In this document: in pieces, positions 32,900-41,057 of the stretch
Position numbering within the stretch: the first letter of the stretch is position 1
Layout of the letters: the number at the start of each line of letters is the position of its first letter
Assembly: GCA_963806015.1 (NCBI GenBank)
Contig: CAWDWM010000006.1
Coordinates: forward strand, 372,001 to 436,000
Direction of reading: 5' to 3'
DNA from: JAOPZW01 sp963806015
GTDB taxonomy: Bacteria > Actinomycetota > Thermoleophilia > Solirubrobacterales > Solirubrobacteraceae
DNA: 64,000 bases
Notes under the pieces: generated by a model
What the model was told of the DNA's origin: nothing
The model's database searches: none
The model's input: only the letters and a program-made list of their open reading frames with translations
Made by a program: the position numbers and the translations under genes

Positions 32900-33607
32900 G
32901 TGCGCCGCCATATCGCGATCCTGAGTGCTGCCCTGTTCCTGGGCGCCTGCGTCCTCGCCGCCACCGCGGCGGCCGACGCCCCTTCGCTCTTCACGCGTCC
33001 CGGCGAGATGCTCGGTCACACGCTGCGCTTCCGCGGGGCCCTGACCCCCGACCAGGCCGGGCGCACGCTGCGGATCGAGCGTCAGGAGGCCAGCGGAGCG
33101 TGGACGGCGACGGCCACCGCCGTGGTCGCGCCCGACGGCTCGTTCCTGGCGCGCTGGCGCGCCGACGAGATCGGCAGCTTCCCCGTGCGCGCGCTGATCG
33201 CCGGCACCCAGGTGCAGGCGGCCGACGCCGCGCCGCTGACCACCAGCGTCACGGTCTACCGTCCGGCGCGTGCGACGTGGTTCGGGCCCGGCTTCTACGG
33301 CCGCCACACCGCGTGCGGCCAGGTCATGAGCCACGCGCTGCTGGGCGTCGCCCATCGCACGCTGCCGTGCGGCACTCCGGTGGCCGTCTTCTTCGCCGGC
33401 AAGTCGATCACGGTGCCGGTCGTCGATCGCGGGCCGTTCGCCAACCGCGCGCGCTACGACCTCACCTCGGCGACCGCGCAGGTGGTCGGCATGACCCAGA
33501 CCAGCACCATCGGCGTCGTCCCCCAGCGCGGAGCGCTGATGGCCCCGCCGCCCCCGCCCGCCCCGTCGCCGTTCGCCGGCACGGGCGGCGCCGCGCCGAC
33601 GCCGTAG
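32900..33607 (+). CDS. Secreted RlpA-like double-psi beta-barrel protein
   Basis: It has 235 residues from GTG 32900, immediately after the riboswitch. The signal peptide is RRHIAILSAALFLGACVLAATAAADA. A beta-rich N-terminal domain is followed at about 130 by the DPBB domain: ATWFGPGFYGRHTACGQVMS, GVAHRTLPCGTPVAVFF, VPVVDRGPFANRARYDLTSA. The Asp of VVDRGPF matches the catalytic-site Asp of RlpA lytic transglycosylases. A Pro-rich tail ends the chain. It probably remodels or binds peptidoglycan. Control by c-di-AMP ties it to turgor and cell-wall homeostasis. Confidence 0.88.
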   Translation: MRRHIAILSAALFLGACVLAATAAADAPSLFTRPGEMLGHTLRFRGALTPDQAGRTLRIERQEASGAWTATATAVVAPDGSFLARWRADEIGSFPVRALIAGTQVQAADAAPLTTSVTVYRPARATWFGPGFYGRHTACGQVMSHALLGVAHRTLPCGTPVAVFFAGKSITVPVVDRGPFANRARYDLTSATAQVVGMTQTSTIGVVPQRGALMAPPPPPAPSPFAGTGGAAPTP

Positions 33608-33617
33608 GGTCGTCGCC

Positions 33618-34244
33618 ATGAGTGTCGAGATGCGCGACGTGGCGCCGGGCCTCTGGCTGTGGCGCCAGCGCCACCCCGCCTGGCGCGAGGGGTTCGACTG
33701 GGAGCCCGAGGTGACGTCGGTCGCCGTCGAGTCGCGCGGCGCCACCCTCGTCCTCGACCCGCTCGCGCCGCCGCCCGGCGCCCGCGACGTCTGGGAGCGC
33801 CTCGACGCACTCGCGCCGCAGTCCGTCGTCATCCTGAAGCCCGACCACGTGCGCGACGTCGACCTGTTCGTGCGCTGGTACGGGGCCCGCGCCTACGGGC
33901 CGAACCTCTTCTGGCGCGACGACGTCCCCCACACCGAGCTCGAGGCCATCCGGCCCGGCGACGAGCTGCCAGGCGGGCTGCAGGTCCACCACGACGGCCG
34001 CGGCCAGATGGAGACGCCGCTCTACCTCCCCGAGCAGCGCGCGTTGGTCTTCGCCGACGCCATGACCGCACCCGGCGGCGTCCTGCGCGTCTGGGGCACG
34101 CCGTGGCACGAGGAGCGCACGCTCCCGACGCTGCGCGCGCTGCTGGAGCTGCCGTTCGAGCACGTCACCGTCGCCCACGGCGAGCCGGTGCACACGCGCT
34201 CGGACTACGTCGCCGCGCTCGAGCGCGAGCCCTGGTCGATCTGA
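33618..34244 (+). CDS. MBL-fold-like hydrolase with degenerate metal site
   Basis: It has 208 residues. The overall layout is a short glyoxalase-II-like beta-lactamase fold (VESRGATLVLDPLAPPPGARDVWERLDAL, ALVFADAMTAPGGVLRVWG, HVTVAHGEPVHTRSDY). The HxHxDH motif that binds two metals is replaced by KPDHVRDVD, so only scattered ligands remain (DH, FADAM, AHGEPV). The enzyme may be mononuclear, inactive or binding only. It follows the RlpA-like gene by 10 bases and may be read through from the riboswitch transcript. Confidence 0.7.
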   Translation: MSVEMRDVAPGLWLWRQRHPAWREGFDWEPEVTSVAVESRGATLVLDPLAPPPGARDVWERLDALAPQSVVILKPDHVRDVDLFVRWYGARAYGPNLFWRDDVPHTELEAIRPGDELPGGLQVHHDGRGQMETPLYLPEQRALVFADAMTAPGGVLRVWGTPWHEERTLPTLRALLELPFEHVTVAHGEPVHTRSDYVAALEREPWSI

Positions 34245-34253
34245 GGCCGTCCG

Positions 34254-34389
34254 CCGGCGCTTGCTGCACTGCGCGGCGCAAACAGCATCATCGAGGGGTG
34301 CGGAGGCGCGCGGCGCAAGGTCGTGCGCCCCGGGGACCCGGGCGGGGCCAGGACTCCGTTCCTCGATGAGCAGTTGGCCTCGCAGCGCC
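34254..34389. repeat. Short inverted-repeat element, copy B
   Basis: It lies between two convergent genes (stops at 34244 and 34412). The left end 34254-34296 (CCGGCGCTTGC, GCGCGGCGC, ACAGCATCATCGAGG) and the reverse complement of the right end 34361-34389 (CTGCGAGGC, CAACTGC, TCATCGAGG) match imperfectly. The centre is GC-rich and self-complementary around CCCGGGG/CCCGGGC. The left end closely matches the right end of copy C (45266-45308) and resembles both ends of copy A. Confidence 0.6.
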
Positions 34390-34411
34390 ACACACGCCAC
34401 GCGGACGACTA

Positions 34412-35338
34412 CTAGGTGATCGGGACGCCCGCGGCCCGCGCCGCGTAGAGAGACTCGTCAGCGCGCGCGGCCAGCGCGTCGCGGTCGGTGCCGTCGGCCG
34501 GGCTAGCCGCCAGGCCGATCGAGAGGGTCAGCGGCGCGCCGCGGAGCGGGGGAACGGCGGCGGCGGCGTCCGCGAGGCGCTCGGCCAGGGCGCGCGCGCC
34601 CGAGCCGCCGAGCTCGGCCGCCACGATCCACAGGCGCCCGTCGTCCTCGCGGCCGAGGACGTCGCCCGGGCGCAACTCGCCACGGACGGCCTGCTCGAGG
34701 CGCGCCAGCGCGCTGGTGGCAGCGTCCGCGTCGGCGGCCACCAGGCGGGGCGCGTCGTCGGCCTCGAGCGCCAGCAGCGCGAAGGCACGCCCGTCGGCGA
34801 CCAGGCGCTCGATGGCGCCCTCCCAATCGCCGCGCGCGTCGTGCACGCGGAAGCTCGCCACCACGTCGCCCGCGGCGCCGCCGCCCGCGCCGGTGAGGGT
34901 CGCGGCGGCGACCGCGTCGCACACGAAGGCCAGCCGCTCGGCCAGCGCCGCCGTGGTCGCGGCATCGAGCGGCGCCATGGCCGCGGTCAGCGCCTGCCAC
35001 AGCGCGGCGCGCAGCTGCGCCACCGCGGCGACGGCCGCCGCCGGCCCGCCCGCACCGGCCAGCGCGCCGGCCCGCGCCGCCAGCGCGGCGAGGTCGCCGC
35101 CCTCCTCCAGCCGGCGCAGATCGGCGTCGGAGCCGACCGCGCGCAGGACCGCCGCACACAGCCCGGGCGCGTCGCGCGCGAGATCGGGAATCGGCAGCGC
35201 CGCGGCGTCCTGCAGGGGTCGCGCAGCCACGAGCGCGAGCAGCCAGCCCTTGGCCGGCGCCTGGCCGTCCGCGAGCGCTGCGGGCGGCACGTCGGCGACC
35301 GGATGCGGTCGCCGGGCGCCGAACGGGGCCTCGGGCAT
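34412..35338 (-). CDS. Degenerate GGDEF-domain protein
   Basis: It has 308 residues from ATG 35338. The first 180 residues are Ala-rich helices with no signature. From about 185 a diguanylate-cyclase-like fold appears (GDWEGAIERLVADGRAFALLALEAD, ALARLEQAVRGELRPGDVLG), with REDDGRLW where GGDEF and its neighbours should be, and the final LTLSIGLAASPADGTDRDALAARADESLYAAR. The active-site Gly-Gly-Asp/Glu is lost, so it is unlikely to make c-di-GMP and may bind nucleotides or act as a scaffold. It is divergent from moeA with a 45-bp gap. Confidence 0.7.
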   Translation of the reverse strand: MPEAPFGARRPHPVADVPPAALADGQAPAKGWLLALVAARPLQDAAALPIPDLARDAPGLCAAVLRAVGSDADLRRLEEGGDLAALAARAGALAGAGGPAAAVAAVAQLRAALWQALTAAMAPLDAATTAALAERLAFVCDAVAAATLTGAGGGAAGDVVASFRVHDARGDWEGAIERLVADGRAFALLALEADDAPRLVAADADAATSALARLEQAVRGELRPGDVLGREDDGRLWIVAAELGGSGARALAERLADAAAAVPPLRGAPLTLSIGLAASPADGTDRDALAARADESLYAARAAGVPIT

Positions 35339-35383
35339 GACACCTGGATACCAGCCGCCCCCGACGGCAGCGATGATCCCGCC

Positions 35384-36556
35384 ATGGCCCTCTCCATCGA
35401 CGAGGCGCGCGCGCAGGTGCTGGCCGCCGTGCGCCCCCTGCCCACCGAGGACGTCGCGGTCGAGGATGCGCTCGGTCGCGTGCTGTCCGAGGACGTCGTC
35501 GCCGAGCGTGACGTCCCCTCGTTCGCCAACAGCGCGATGGACGGCTTCGCCGTGCGTTCCGGTCCGGCCGGGCGAGCCCTGCGGATCGTCGGCGAGTCGC
35601 GCGCGGGGGCGCCCGCCGCCGTGTCCGTCGGCGACGGGGAGGCGGTGAGCATCTCGACCGGCGCCGCACTGCCCGGCGGGGCCGACGCGGTCCTGCAGAT
35701 CGAGCTCGTAACCGTCGACGGCGATCGCGTGACGCTCGACGACGAGGTCGACCCCGGCCGCAACGTGCGCCCGGCCGGCGACGATCTGCGGGCGGGCGCG
35801 ACCGTCCTGCCGGCGGGAACGCGCATCGGCGCCGCCGAGATCGGGATCGCCGTCGAGGCCGGCCGCGGAACGGTTCGGTGCGCGCGCAGGCCGCGCGTCG
35901 TCGTCCTGGCCACCGGTGACGAGCTCGTCGCGCCCGGAGGGCCGCTGGGCCCGGGCCAGCTGCACAACTCCAATGCCGCGACACTCGCGGCGTTGGCGAC
36001 CCAGGCCGGCGCGCAGGTGCTGCGCACCGCCGTCGTGGCCGACACCGAGGAGGCGACTCGCGCAGCCATCGCCGCGGCGCTCGACGAAACCGACGTCCTC
36101 GTGCTCTCCGGGGGCGTCTCGGTCGGACCCCACGACCACGTCAAGCCGGCGCTGCAGGCCCTCGGCGTGGACGAGGTCTTCTGGCGCGTGGCGCTGCGCC
36201 CGGGGCGCCCGACCTGGTTCGGCACCCGTGATGGCATCGTGGTGTTCGGGCTGCCCGGCAACCCGGTGTCCGCGATGGTCACCTTCATGCTCTTCGCGCG
36301 CCCCGCCCTCGGGGCCATGCAGGGCGCGCCCCATGAGCCCGAGCGGATCGTCGCCCACCTGGCCGAGGCCATCCCCCGCCACCCCGATCGCGACGAGTGC
36401 GTGCGCGTGTGGCTGCGCGACGGCCTGGCCGTGCCGACCGGCCCGCAGGGCTCCCACCAGCTCAGCTCGATGCTGCGCGCCGACGGCTTCGCGATCGTCA
36501 CCGCGGGCGAGGGCTCCGCGCTGCCGGGCGATCAGATCGTCGTCGAGCTGGCCTAG
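35384..36556 (+). CDS. moeA: Molybdopterin molybdotransferase MoeA
   Basis: It has 390 residues from ATG 35384. MoeA landmarks: DVPSFANSAMDGFAVR near residue 42, ISTGAALPGGADAV near 90, VVVLATGDELV near 175, then NSNAATLAALATQAGAQ, VLSGGVSVGPHDHVKPAL (MoCF domain) and VFGLPGNPVSAMVTF. Domain IV ends with GSHQLSSMLRADGFAIV. It inserts molybdenum into adenylylated molybdopterin. No other molybdenum cofactor gene is close. The stop shares CTAG with the convergent MerR gene. Confidence 0.95.
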   Translation: MALSIDEARAQVLAAVRPLPTEDVAVEDALGRVLSEDVVAERDVPSFANSAMDGFAVRSGPAGRALRIVGESRAGAPAAVSVGDGEAVSISTGAALPGGADAVLQIELVTVDGDRVTLDDEVDPGRNVRPAGDDLRAGATVLPAGTRIGAAEIGIAVEAGRGTVRCARRPRVVVLATGDELVAPGGPLGPGQLHNSNAATLAALATQAGAQVLRTAVVADTEEATRAAIAAALDETDVLVLSGGVSVGPHDHVKPALQALGVDEVFWRVALRPGRPTWFGTRDGIVVFGLPGNPVSAMVTFMLFARPALGAMQGAPHEPERIVAHLAEAIPRHPDRDECVRVWLRDGLAVPTGPQGSHQLSSMLRADGFAIVTAGEGSALPGDQIVVELA

Positions 36557-37413
36557 GAGCCGGTGGCAGCCTCGACGTAGGCCAGCAGGCGGTTGGTCAG
36601 CGCCGTCAGCGCAGGCGCGGGCTGCTCCAGCGCCAGCGGGCGGTCGGCCAGGAGCTCCTCGAGCCGGCGCCCGTACTCGGCGTCGGCGTTGCCCGCCAGC
36701 CGCGCGGCCGCCTGCGCCGCGCGCCGGGTCGCGCGCGGATCGATGGTCCAGATCGCCTCGAAGCGGCGATCGCCATCCTCGACCTGGCTCGCGCCGGGCT
36801 GCTCCCAGGCCAGCAGGCAGGCCGCGTAGCCGGGCGCGTCGACGATGACCGCCCACTCGTTGGCCAGGGCCGCGCCCTCGGCGATCGGCACCTCGACCGG
36901 CGCGCCCGAGGGCCGGCGCAGCGTGGCGAAGTCGGCGAACACCGTCGCCGCGTCGGCGTTGTGCGCCAGCCGGCGGTAGCGCGGCTCGAGCGCGCGATAG
37001 AAGCGCTCGCGCTGGAAGGCGCCGAACAGCACCGGCGCGGCCGCGCGGGCCAGCAGCTCGTGCTCGATGGCGCGCGAGAGGGCGATCAGGGTCGACTTGC
37101 GCAGGACCTGCGGGCGAGCGCCATGGTCGGTCCCGGCCACCGCGGCGTAGATCGACGGGTGATCGGAGACGCCGCCGGTCTCGCGTGCCCGCTCGAGGGC
37201 CGCGCTCACCGACAGGCCGCGCTGGCGGTGGGCGCGCGCGCGGCGCAGCGTCTCGACGTCGTCCGCGTCGTAGCGGCGGTAACCCGAGGCCGTACGCCGC
37301 GGGGCGGGAAAGCCGTGGCGCTGCTCCCACATGCGGATCGTGCCGGGCGCCAGCCCGGTCTGCTCGGCGACCTCTTTGATGCTCAGTCCATCAGCCATCG
37401 GCGGTACAGCCAT
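36553..37413 (-). CDS. MerR-family regulator with DICT sensory domain
   Basis: It has 286 residues from ATG 37413 (ATG 37398 is an alternative). The MerR winged helix begins LSIKEVAEQTGLAPGTIRMWEQRHGFPAPRRTASGYRRY. After a linker, residues about 110-240 form a DICT domain (LRKSTLIALSRAIEHELLARA, VLFGAFQRERFYRALEPRYRRLAH, EWAVIVDAPGYAACLLAWEQ), a sensory module often tied to light or flavin signals. It probably regulates the divergent NmrA-like gene 40 bp away. The start lies within a few bases of that promoter. Confidence 0.85.
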   Translation of the reverse strand: MAVPPMADGLSIKEVAEQTGLAPGTIRMWEQRHGFPAPRRTASGYRRYDADDVETLRRARAHRQRGLSVSAALERARETGGVSDHPSIYAAVAGTDHGARPQVLRKSTLIALSRAIEHELLARAAAPVLFGAFQRERFYRALEPRYRRLAHNADAATVFADFATLRRPSGAPVEVPIAEGAALANEWAVIVDAPGYAACLLAWEQPGASQVEDGDRRFEAIWTIDPRATRRAAQAAARLAGNADAEYGRRLEELLADRPLALEQPAPALTALTNRLLAYVEAATGS

Positions 37414-37453
37414 CGTGACCGGTACGGACGACGCCACCGCCTAGGCTCATCCC

Positions 37454-38374
37454 GTGCACTCCGAGACCCGTAGCCAGGAAACGACCAGCGTCCTCGTCAC
37501 CGGCGCCACCGGCTACGTCGGCGGCCACCTCGCACCCGAGCTCCTGCAGCGCGGGCTCGACGTGCGCTGCCTCGTGCGCGATCCACGCCGCGCCGCCCTG
37601 CCGGCCGGCGTCGAGGTGGTGCAGGGCGACGTGCTCAAGGAGGACACGCTCGAACCCGCACTCGATGGCGTCGGCGTCGCCTACTACCTCGTCCACTCCA
37701 TGGGCGGCGGCGGCGGCGACGGCGGCTTCGCCGAGCGCGATCGCGCCGGAGCGAACGCCTTCGCCCGCGCCGCCCGCGCCGCGGGCGTGCGCCGCATCGT
37801 CTATCTCGGCGGCCTGGCGGGCGGCACGTCAGAGCACCTGCGCAGCCGCGAGGAGGTCGCAGAGATCCTGGCCCGTGCCGTGCCGGAGACCGTCCACGCG
37901 CGCGCCGCGATGGTCATCGGCGCCGGCAGCGCCTCGTTCCTGATCCTGCGCCACCTGGTCGAGCGCCTGCCCGCGATGGTCTGCCCGCGCTGGATCGACA
38001 CGCACACCCAGCCGATCGCCATCCGCGACGTCGTCGGCGCATTGGCGGCGCTCGCCGACCCGGCGGCGCACATGCCCAGCGAGGTCCAGCTCGGGGGCGC
38101 CGACGTCCTCAGCTATCGCGACATGATGCGCCGCTACGCCGCCGTGGCCGGGCGGCGCGCGCCGCTGGTGGTGCGCGTGCCGGTGCTCACGCCGCGGCTG
38201 TCGTCGTACTGGCTGGCGCTCGTGACCCCGGTCGATTTCGGCGTCGCGCGCCCGCTCGTGCAGGGGCTGAGCACCGAGATGATCGTCGACGTACCGCCGC
38301 CGGCGGGGATCAACGACGCGCCCATGGGCTTCGACGAGGCGGTGCGAGAGGCCCTGGCCGAAGACGCGGGGTAG
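37454..38374 (+). CDS. NAD(P)-binding NmrA/NDUFA9-like SDR protein
   Basis: It has 306 residues from GTG 37454. The Rossmann motif VTGATGYVGGHLAPELLQRG is of the extended/atypical SDR type. It is followed by the Asp switch VQGDVLKEDTLEPALDGV, VYYLVHSM-type strand (AYYLVHSMGGGG), RIVYLGGLAG and SYRDMMRRYAAVAG near the C-terminal third. The catalytic Tyr-Lys pair is weak, as is usual for sensor-like NmrA proteins. The downstream gene follows by 10 bases and is probably in the same operon. Confidence 0.85.
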   Translation: MHSETRSQETTSVLVTGATGYVGGHLAPELLQRGLDVRCLVRDPRRAALPAGVEVVQGDVLKEDTLEPALDGVGVAYYLVHSMGGGGGDGGFAERDRAGANAFARAARAAGVRRIVYLGGLAGGTSEHLRSREEVAEILARAVPETVHARAAMVIGAGSASFLILRHLVERLPAMVCPRWIDTHTQPIAIRDVVGALAALADPAAHMPSEVQLGGADVLSYRDMMRRYAAVAGRRAPLVVRVPVLTPRLSSYWLALVTPVDFGVARPLVQGLSTEMIVDVPPPAGINDAPMGFDEAVREALAEDAG

Positions 38375-38384
38375 GCTCCCCGCC

Positions 38385-39131
38385 GTGCCCGCCGCCGCCA
38401 TCGTCGCCGCTGTGGTCGCAGTGCTGGTCGGTGCCGTCGTGGGCCTGCGCAAGGTCTTCGTCCAGGCGCTGCCCGAGTGGCTGCGCATCGTGCGCGACGT
38501 CGACGACACGACCGAGATCGATCGCGCCACCGGGGCCGTGCGCTCCGTGCAGTCCGCGGAGGTCGTGCTCCCGGCCGAGCGGATCGACGCCATGTGGTCG
38601 CCGCAGTACCTCGAGCGCCTGGCGCGCACCTACTGGAGCTTTCTCACGCGCGCGACGCTCGGCGTCATCCGCGTCTACTACACCGAGGGTGAGCGGTACG
38701 TCTGCCTGCTCTTCCGGCCGCTGAAGCTCCTGACCTTCCAGGCGCCCGAGTACGAGATGGACGACCGCCGCGGCGTCGTGCGCTGGCGCATCGCGCGCGG
38801 GCTGCTCGTGGCCCGCCGCGGGCGCGGCGGCGACGGGTACCTGGAGATCGACGTCGAGCGCCGGCCGGCCGAGCAGGCCGGGTTCGTCAACGTGGCCATC
38901 GAGGTCGCCGTGGCCAACTTCTACCCCGCCGTCGCCTCGCGGCTGAGCCGCTTCGTCTACACCAACACGCAGTCGCGCATCCACGTGATCGTGACCCACG
39001 GCTTCCTGCGCTCACTGGCCCGCCTGGACTTCGAGGAGTCGCGGGTCGGGCGCTTCGTCTCGGTCGACGAGGTCCCCGACCCCTCGACCCCGCCGCCGAG
39101 CGAGCGCAACGACACCAGCCTGGCTTCGTGA
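38385..39131 (+). CDS. Membrane-anchored conserved hypothetical protein
   Basis: It has 248 residues from GTG 38385. A single N-terminal membrane helix (AAAIVAAVVAVLVGAVVGL) is followed by a soluble domain with WSFLTRATLGVIRVYYTEGERYVCLL, RPLKLLTFQAPEYEMDDRRG and VVRWRIARGLLVARRGRG. The pattern resembles DUF2867-type domains fused to NmrA-like proteins elsewhere, which fits its place after one, but I do not recognise it with certainty. The soluble part should be cytosolic or extracellular depending on topology. The tail is Pro/Ser-rich. The next gene starts 29 bases downstream. Confidence 0.6.
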   Translation: MPAAAIVAAVVAVLVGAVVGLRKVFVQALPEWLRIVRDVDDTTEIDRATGAVRSVQSAEVVLPAERIDAMWSPQYLERLARTYWSFLTRATLGVIRVYYTEGERYVCLLFRPLKLLTFQAPEYEMDDRRGVVRWRIARGLLVARRGRGGDGYLEIDVERRPAEQAGFVNVAIEVAVANFYPAVASRLSRFVYTNTQSRIHVIVTHGFLRSLARLDFEESRVGRFVSVDEVPDPSTPPPSERNDTSLAS

Positions 39132-39160
39132 CTTTCGCCTGCCCGCGACGTTCTCTGGAC

Positions 39161-40054
39161 ATGCTCTCTCGCGCCCTCGCCGTGCCCCTGCTCGCCGCCG
39201 GGCTGCTCGCCACCACGGCGGGCGCCGCCGGCGCCGACACGCTGGTCACCCCCGCTCCCGGGGCCCGCAACCTGACCGCCAACGGCGGCTACCTCGTGTG
39301 GGCCACGCCGTCCGGCGCGCGCTGGCGGCTGACCGTGCGCGCTCCCAACGGAGCCGTGACGACGCCGGCCATCCCCGACTTCGGCGCGCCGCCGCGCGCG
39401 CAGATCGGCTCGACCGGGTTCGCGGTCGCGGGCCGTCGCCTGCTCGCCGTGTACTCGCGCTGCCAGGGCGCATCGGCGACCGCGGGGTGCAACGTCTACG
39501 CCTACGACCTGCGCGCGGGCACCGAGGAGCGCATCGCCGCCCTGAGCTCGCACACCTACAGCGAGACCGCGCCGAGCATCGAGCTGGGGCGCATGGCCTT
39601 CGTGCGCCGCGGCGGCGGCCCGAAGCCCGGGCTCTACTACTACACGCTGGGCGGCAAGGCCTCCCCCAGGCGCCTGAGCTCGACGCTGGCGCGCGAGACC
39701 GCCACCAACGGCACGCGCGTGGCCTACACCTACAACTCCAGCCGCGGTGGCGGCCTGGCCGTGCGCCACCTGTCGGGCGGCGGCTCCGCGCTCGTGCCCG
39801 TCTCGCGCCAGCCCGCCGTCCCCCGCAGCCCGTTGCTGACGCGCTACAACGCGGCGTGGCTGCTGGAGGGCGGCCATGCCCAGGCCACCAAGCGCTTCGC
39901 CGGCTCGGGCGGCCCGTTCAAGCTCGTCGTCGTCGAGGCCAAGCGCGCGCTGCCGGCCACCACCGACAGCCTGGGGCTCAACAACGACCGCACCAGCGCG
40001 CCGTACTACCTCGACGCCGAGGGCATCATGCTGACGGCGCCGCCGATCTTCTAG
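39161..40054 (+). CDS. Secreted beta-propeller-like protein
   Basis: It has 297 residues from ATG 39161; a GTG at 39128 overlapping the previous stop is less likely because the signal peptide starts at MLSRALAVPLLAAGLLATTA. The mature part shows repeating short strands (NGGYLVWATPSGARWRLTVR, LGRMAFVRRGGGPKPGLYYY, NGTRVAYTYNSSRGGGLAV) like TolB-type propeller blades, and one pair of cysteines (SRCQGASATAGC). The role is unknown. Its stop shares CTAG with the convergent glpX gene. Confidence 0.7.
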   Translation: MLSRALAVPLLAAGLLATTAGAAGADTLVTPAPGARNLTANGGYLVWATPSGARWRLTVRAPNGAVTTPAIPDFGAPPRAQIGSTGFAVAGRRLLAVYSRCQGASATAGCNVYAYDLRAGTEERIAALSSHTYSETAPSIELGRMAFVRRGGGPKPGLYYYTLGGKASPRRLSSTLARETATNGTRVAYTYNSSRGGGLAVRHLSGGGSALVPVSRQPAVPRSPLLTRYNAAWLLEGGHAQATKRFAGSGGPFKLVVVEAKRALPATTDSLGLNNDRTSAPYYLDAEGIMLTAPPIF

Positions 40055-41049
40055 CCGTAGCGCTCGCCGGTGTAGGTGCGCAGCTTGGAGCGGTTGTGGC
40101 GCGCGCGGACGCGCCGCACCGTCCCGGTGCGCGAGCGCATGACGATCGACTCGGTGCTGGCCGTGTTGCCCTCGTAGCGCACGCCCTGCAGGACGTCGCC
40201 GTCGGTGACCCCGGTGGCGGAGAAGAAGCAGTCGTCGCCGCGCACCAGCTCGTCGTGGTCGAGCACGCGGTCGAGGTCGTAGCCGGCGTCGAGCGCGGCC
40301 TTGCGCTCGGCGTCGTCGCGCGGCCACAGCCGCCCGATGAACGCGCCCCCGAAGGCCTTGATCGCCGCCGCGGAGATCACGCCCTCGGGCGTGCCGCCGA
40401 TCCCCCACAGCAGGCTGACCGGCGAGCGATCGGAGACCGACAGCAGCGAAGCGCTCACGTCGCCGTCGGTGATGAGGCGCACGCGCGCGCCGGCATCGCG
40501 GATGGCCTGGATGCCCTCCTCGTGGCGCGGGCGATCGAGGACGACGACCATGATGTCGCGGATGTCGCACGCGCGGCGCTCGGCGACAAGGCCCAGCGTG
40601 TCACCCAGCGGCCGGTCGAGCGAGAGCAGGTCGGCGACGTCGCTGCCGCCCGCCATCTTCTCCATGTACACGCAGGGGCCGGGATCGAACATCGTGCCCC
40701 GCGGGCTCAGCGCGATGACGGCCAGCGCGCTCGGCCGGCCCTGGGCCGCCAGACGCGTTCCCTCGAGCGGGTCGACGGCGATGTCGACCTGCGGCGGGCT
40801 CCCGTCCCCGATGCTCTCGCCGTTGTAGAGCATCGGCGCCTCGTCCTTCTCGCCCTCGCCGATGACGACGATGCCGTCCATGTGCACCGTCTCCAGGACC
40901 AGGCGCATCGCGTCGACCGCGGCCTGGTCGGCGCCCTCCTTGTCGCCCATGCCGATGAGCCGCGCCGCGGCCAGCGCGGCGGCCTCGGTCACGCGCACGA
41001 GCTCGAGGGCGAGATTGCGGTCGGGGCGGGTGGGGCCGGGGTCGGACAT
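40051..41049 (-). CDS. glpX: Class II fructose-1,6-bisphosphatase GlpX
   Basis: It has 332 residues from ATG 41049. Signature segments: VIGEGEKDEAPMLYNGE, DIAVDPLEGTRLAA, SLLWGIGGTPEGVISAAAIKAFGG. These carry the metal and sugar-phosphate ligands of the class II enzyme that dephosphorylates fructose-1,6-bisphosphate in gluconeogenesis. The chain is of normal length and in its class is usually the essential bisphosphatase of actinobacteria. It is co-directional with the small membrane protein upstream, nine bases away. Confidence 0.95.
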   Translation of the reverse strand: MSDPGPTRPDRNLALELVRVTEAAALAAARLIGMGDKEGADQAAVDAMRLVLETVHMDGIVVIGEGEKDEAPMLYNGESIGDGSPPQVDIAVDPLEGTRLAAQGRPSALAVIALSPRGTMFDPGPCVYMEKMAGGSDVADLLSLDRPLGDTLGLVAERRACDIRDIMVVVLDRPRHEEGIQAIRDAGARVRLITDGDVSASLLSVSDRSPVSLLWGIGGTPEGVISAAAIKAFGGAFIGRLWPRDDAERKAALDAGYDLDRVLDHDELVRGDDCFFSATGVTDGDVLQGVRYEGNTASTESIVMRSRTGTVRRVRARHNRSKLRTYTGERYG

Positions 41050-41057
41050 ACGTGGAA

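Noticed and set aside
34412..37330. A 972-residue minus-strand frame from the GGDEF-like gene up through moeA and the MerR gene
   Set aside because: Only the last 308 residues are a real protein with its own ATG; the rest runs opposite moeA and through the MerR gene in the wrong frame.
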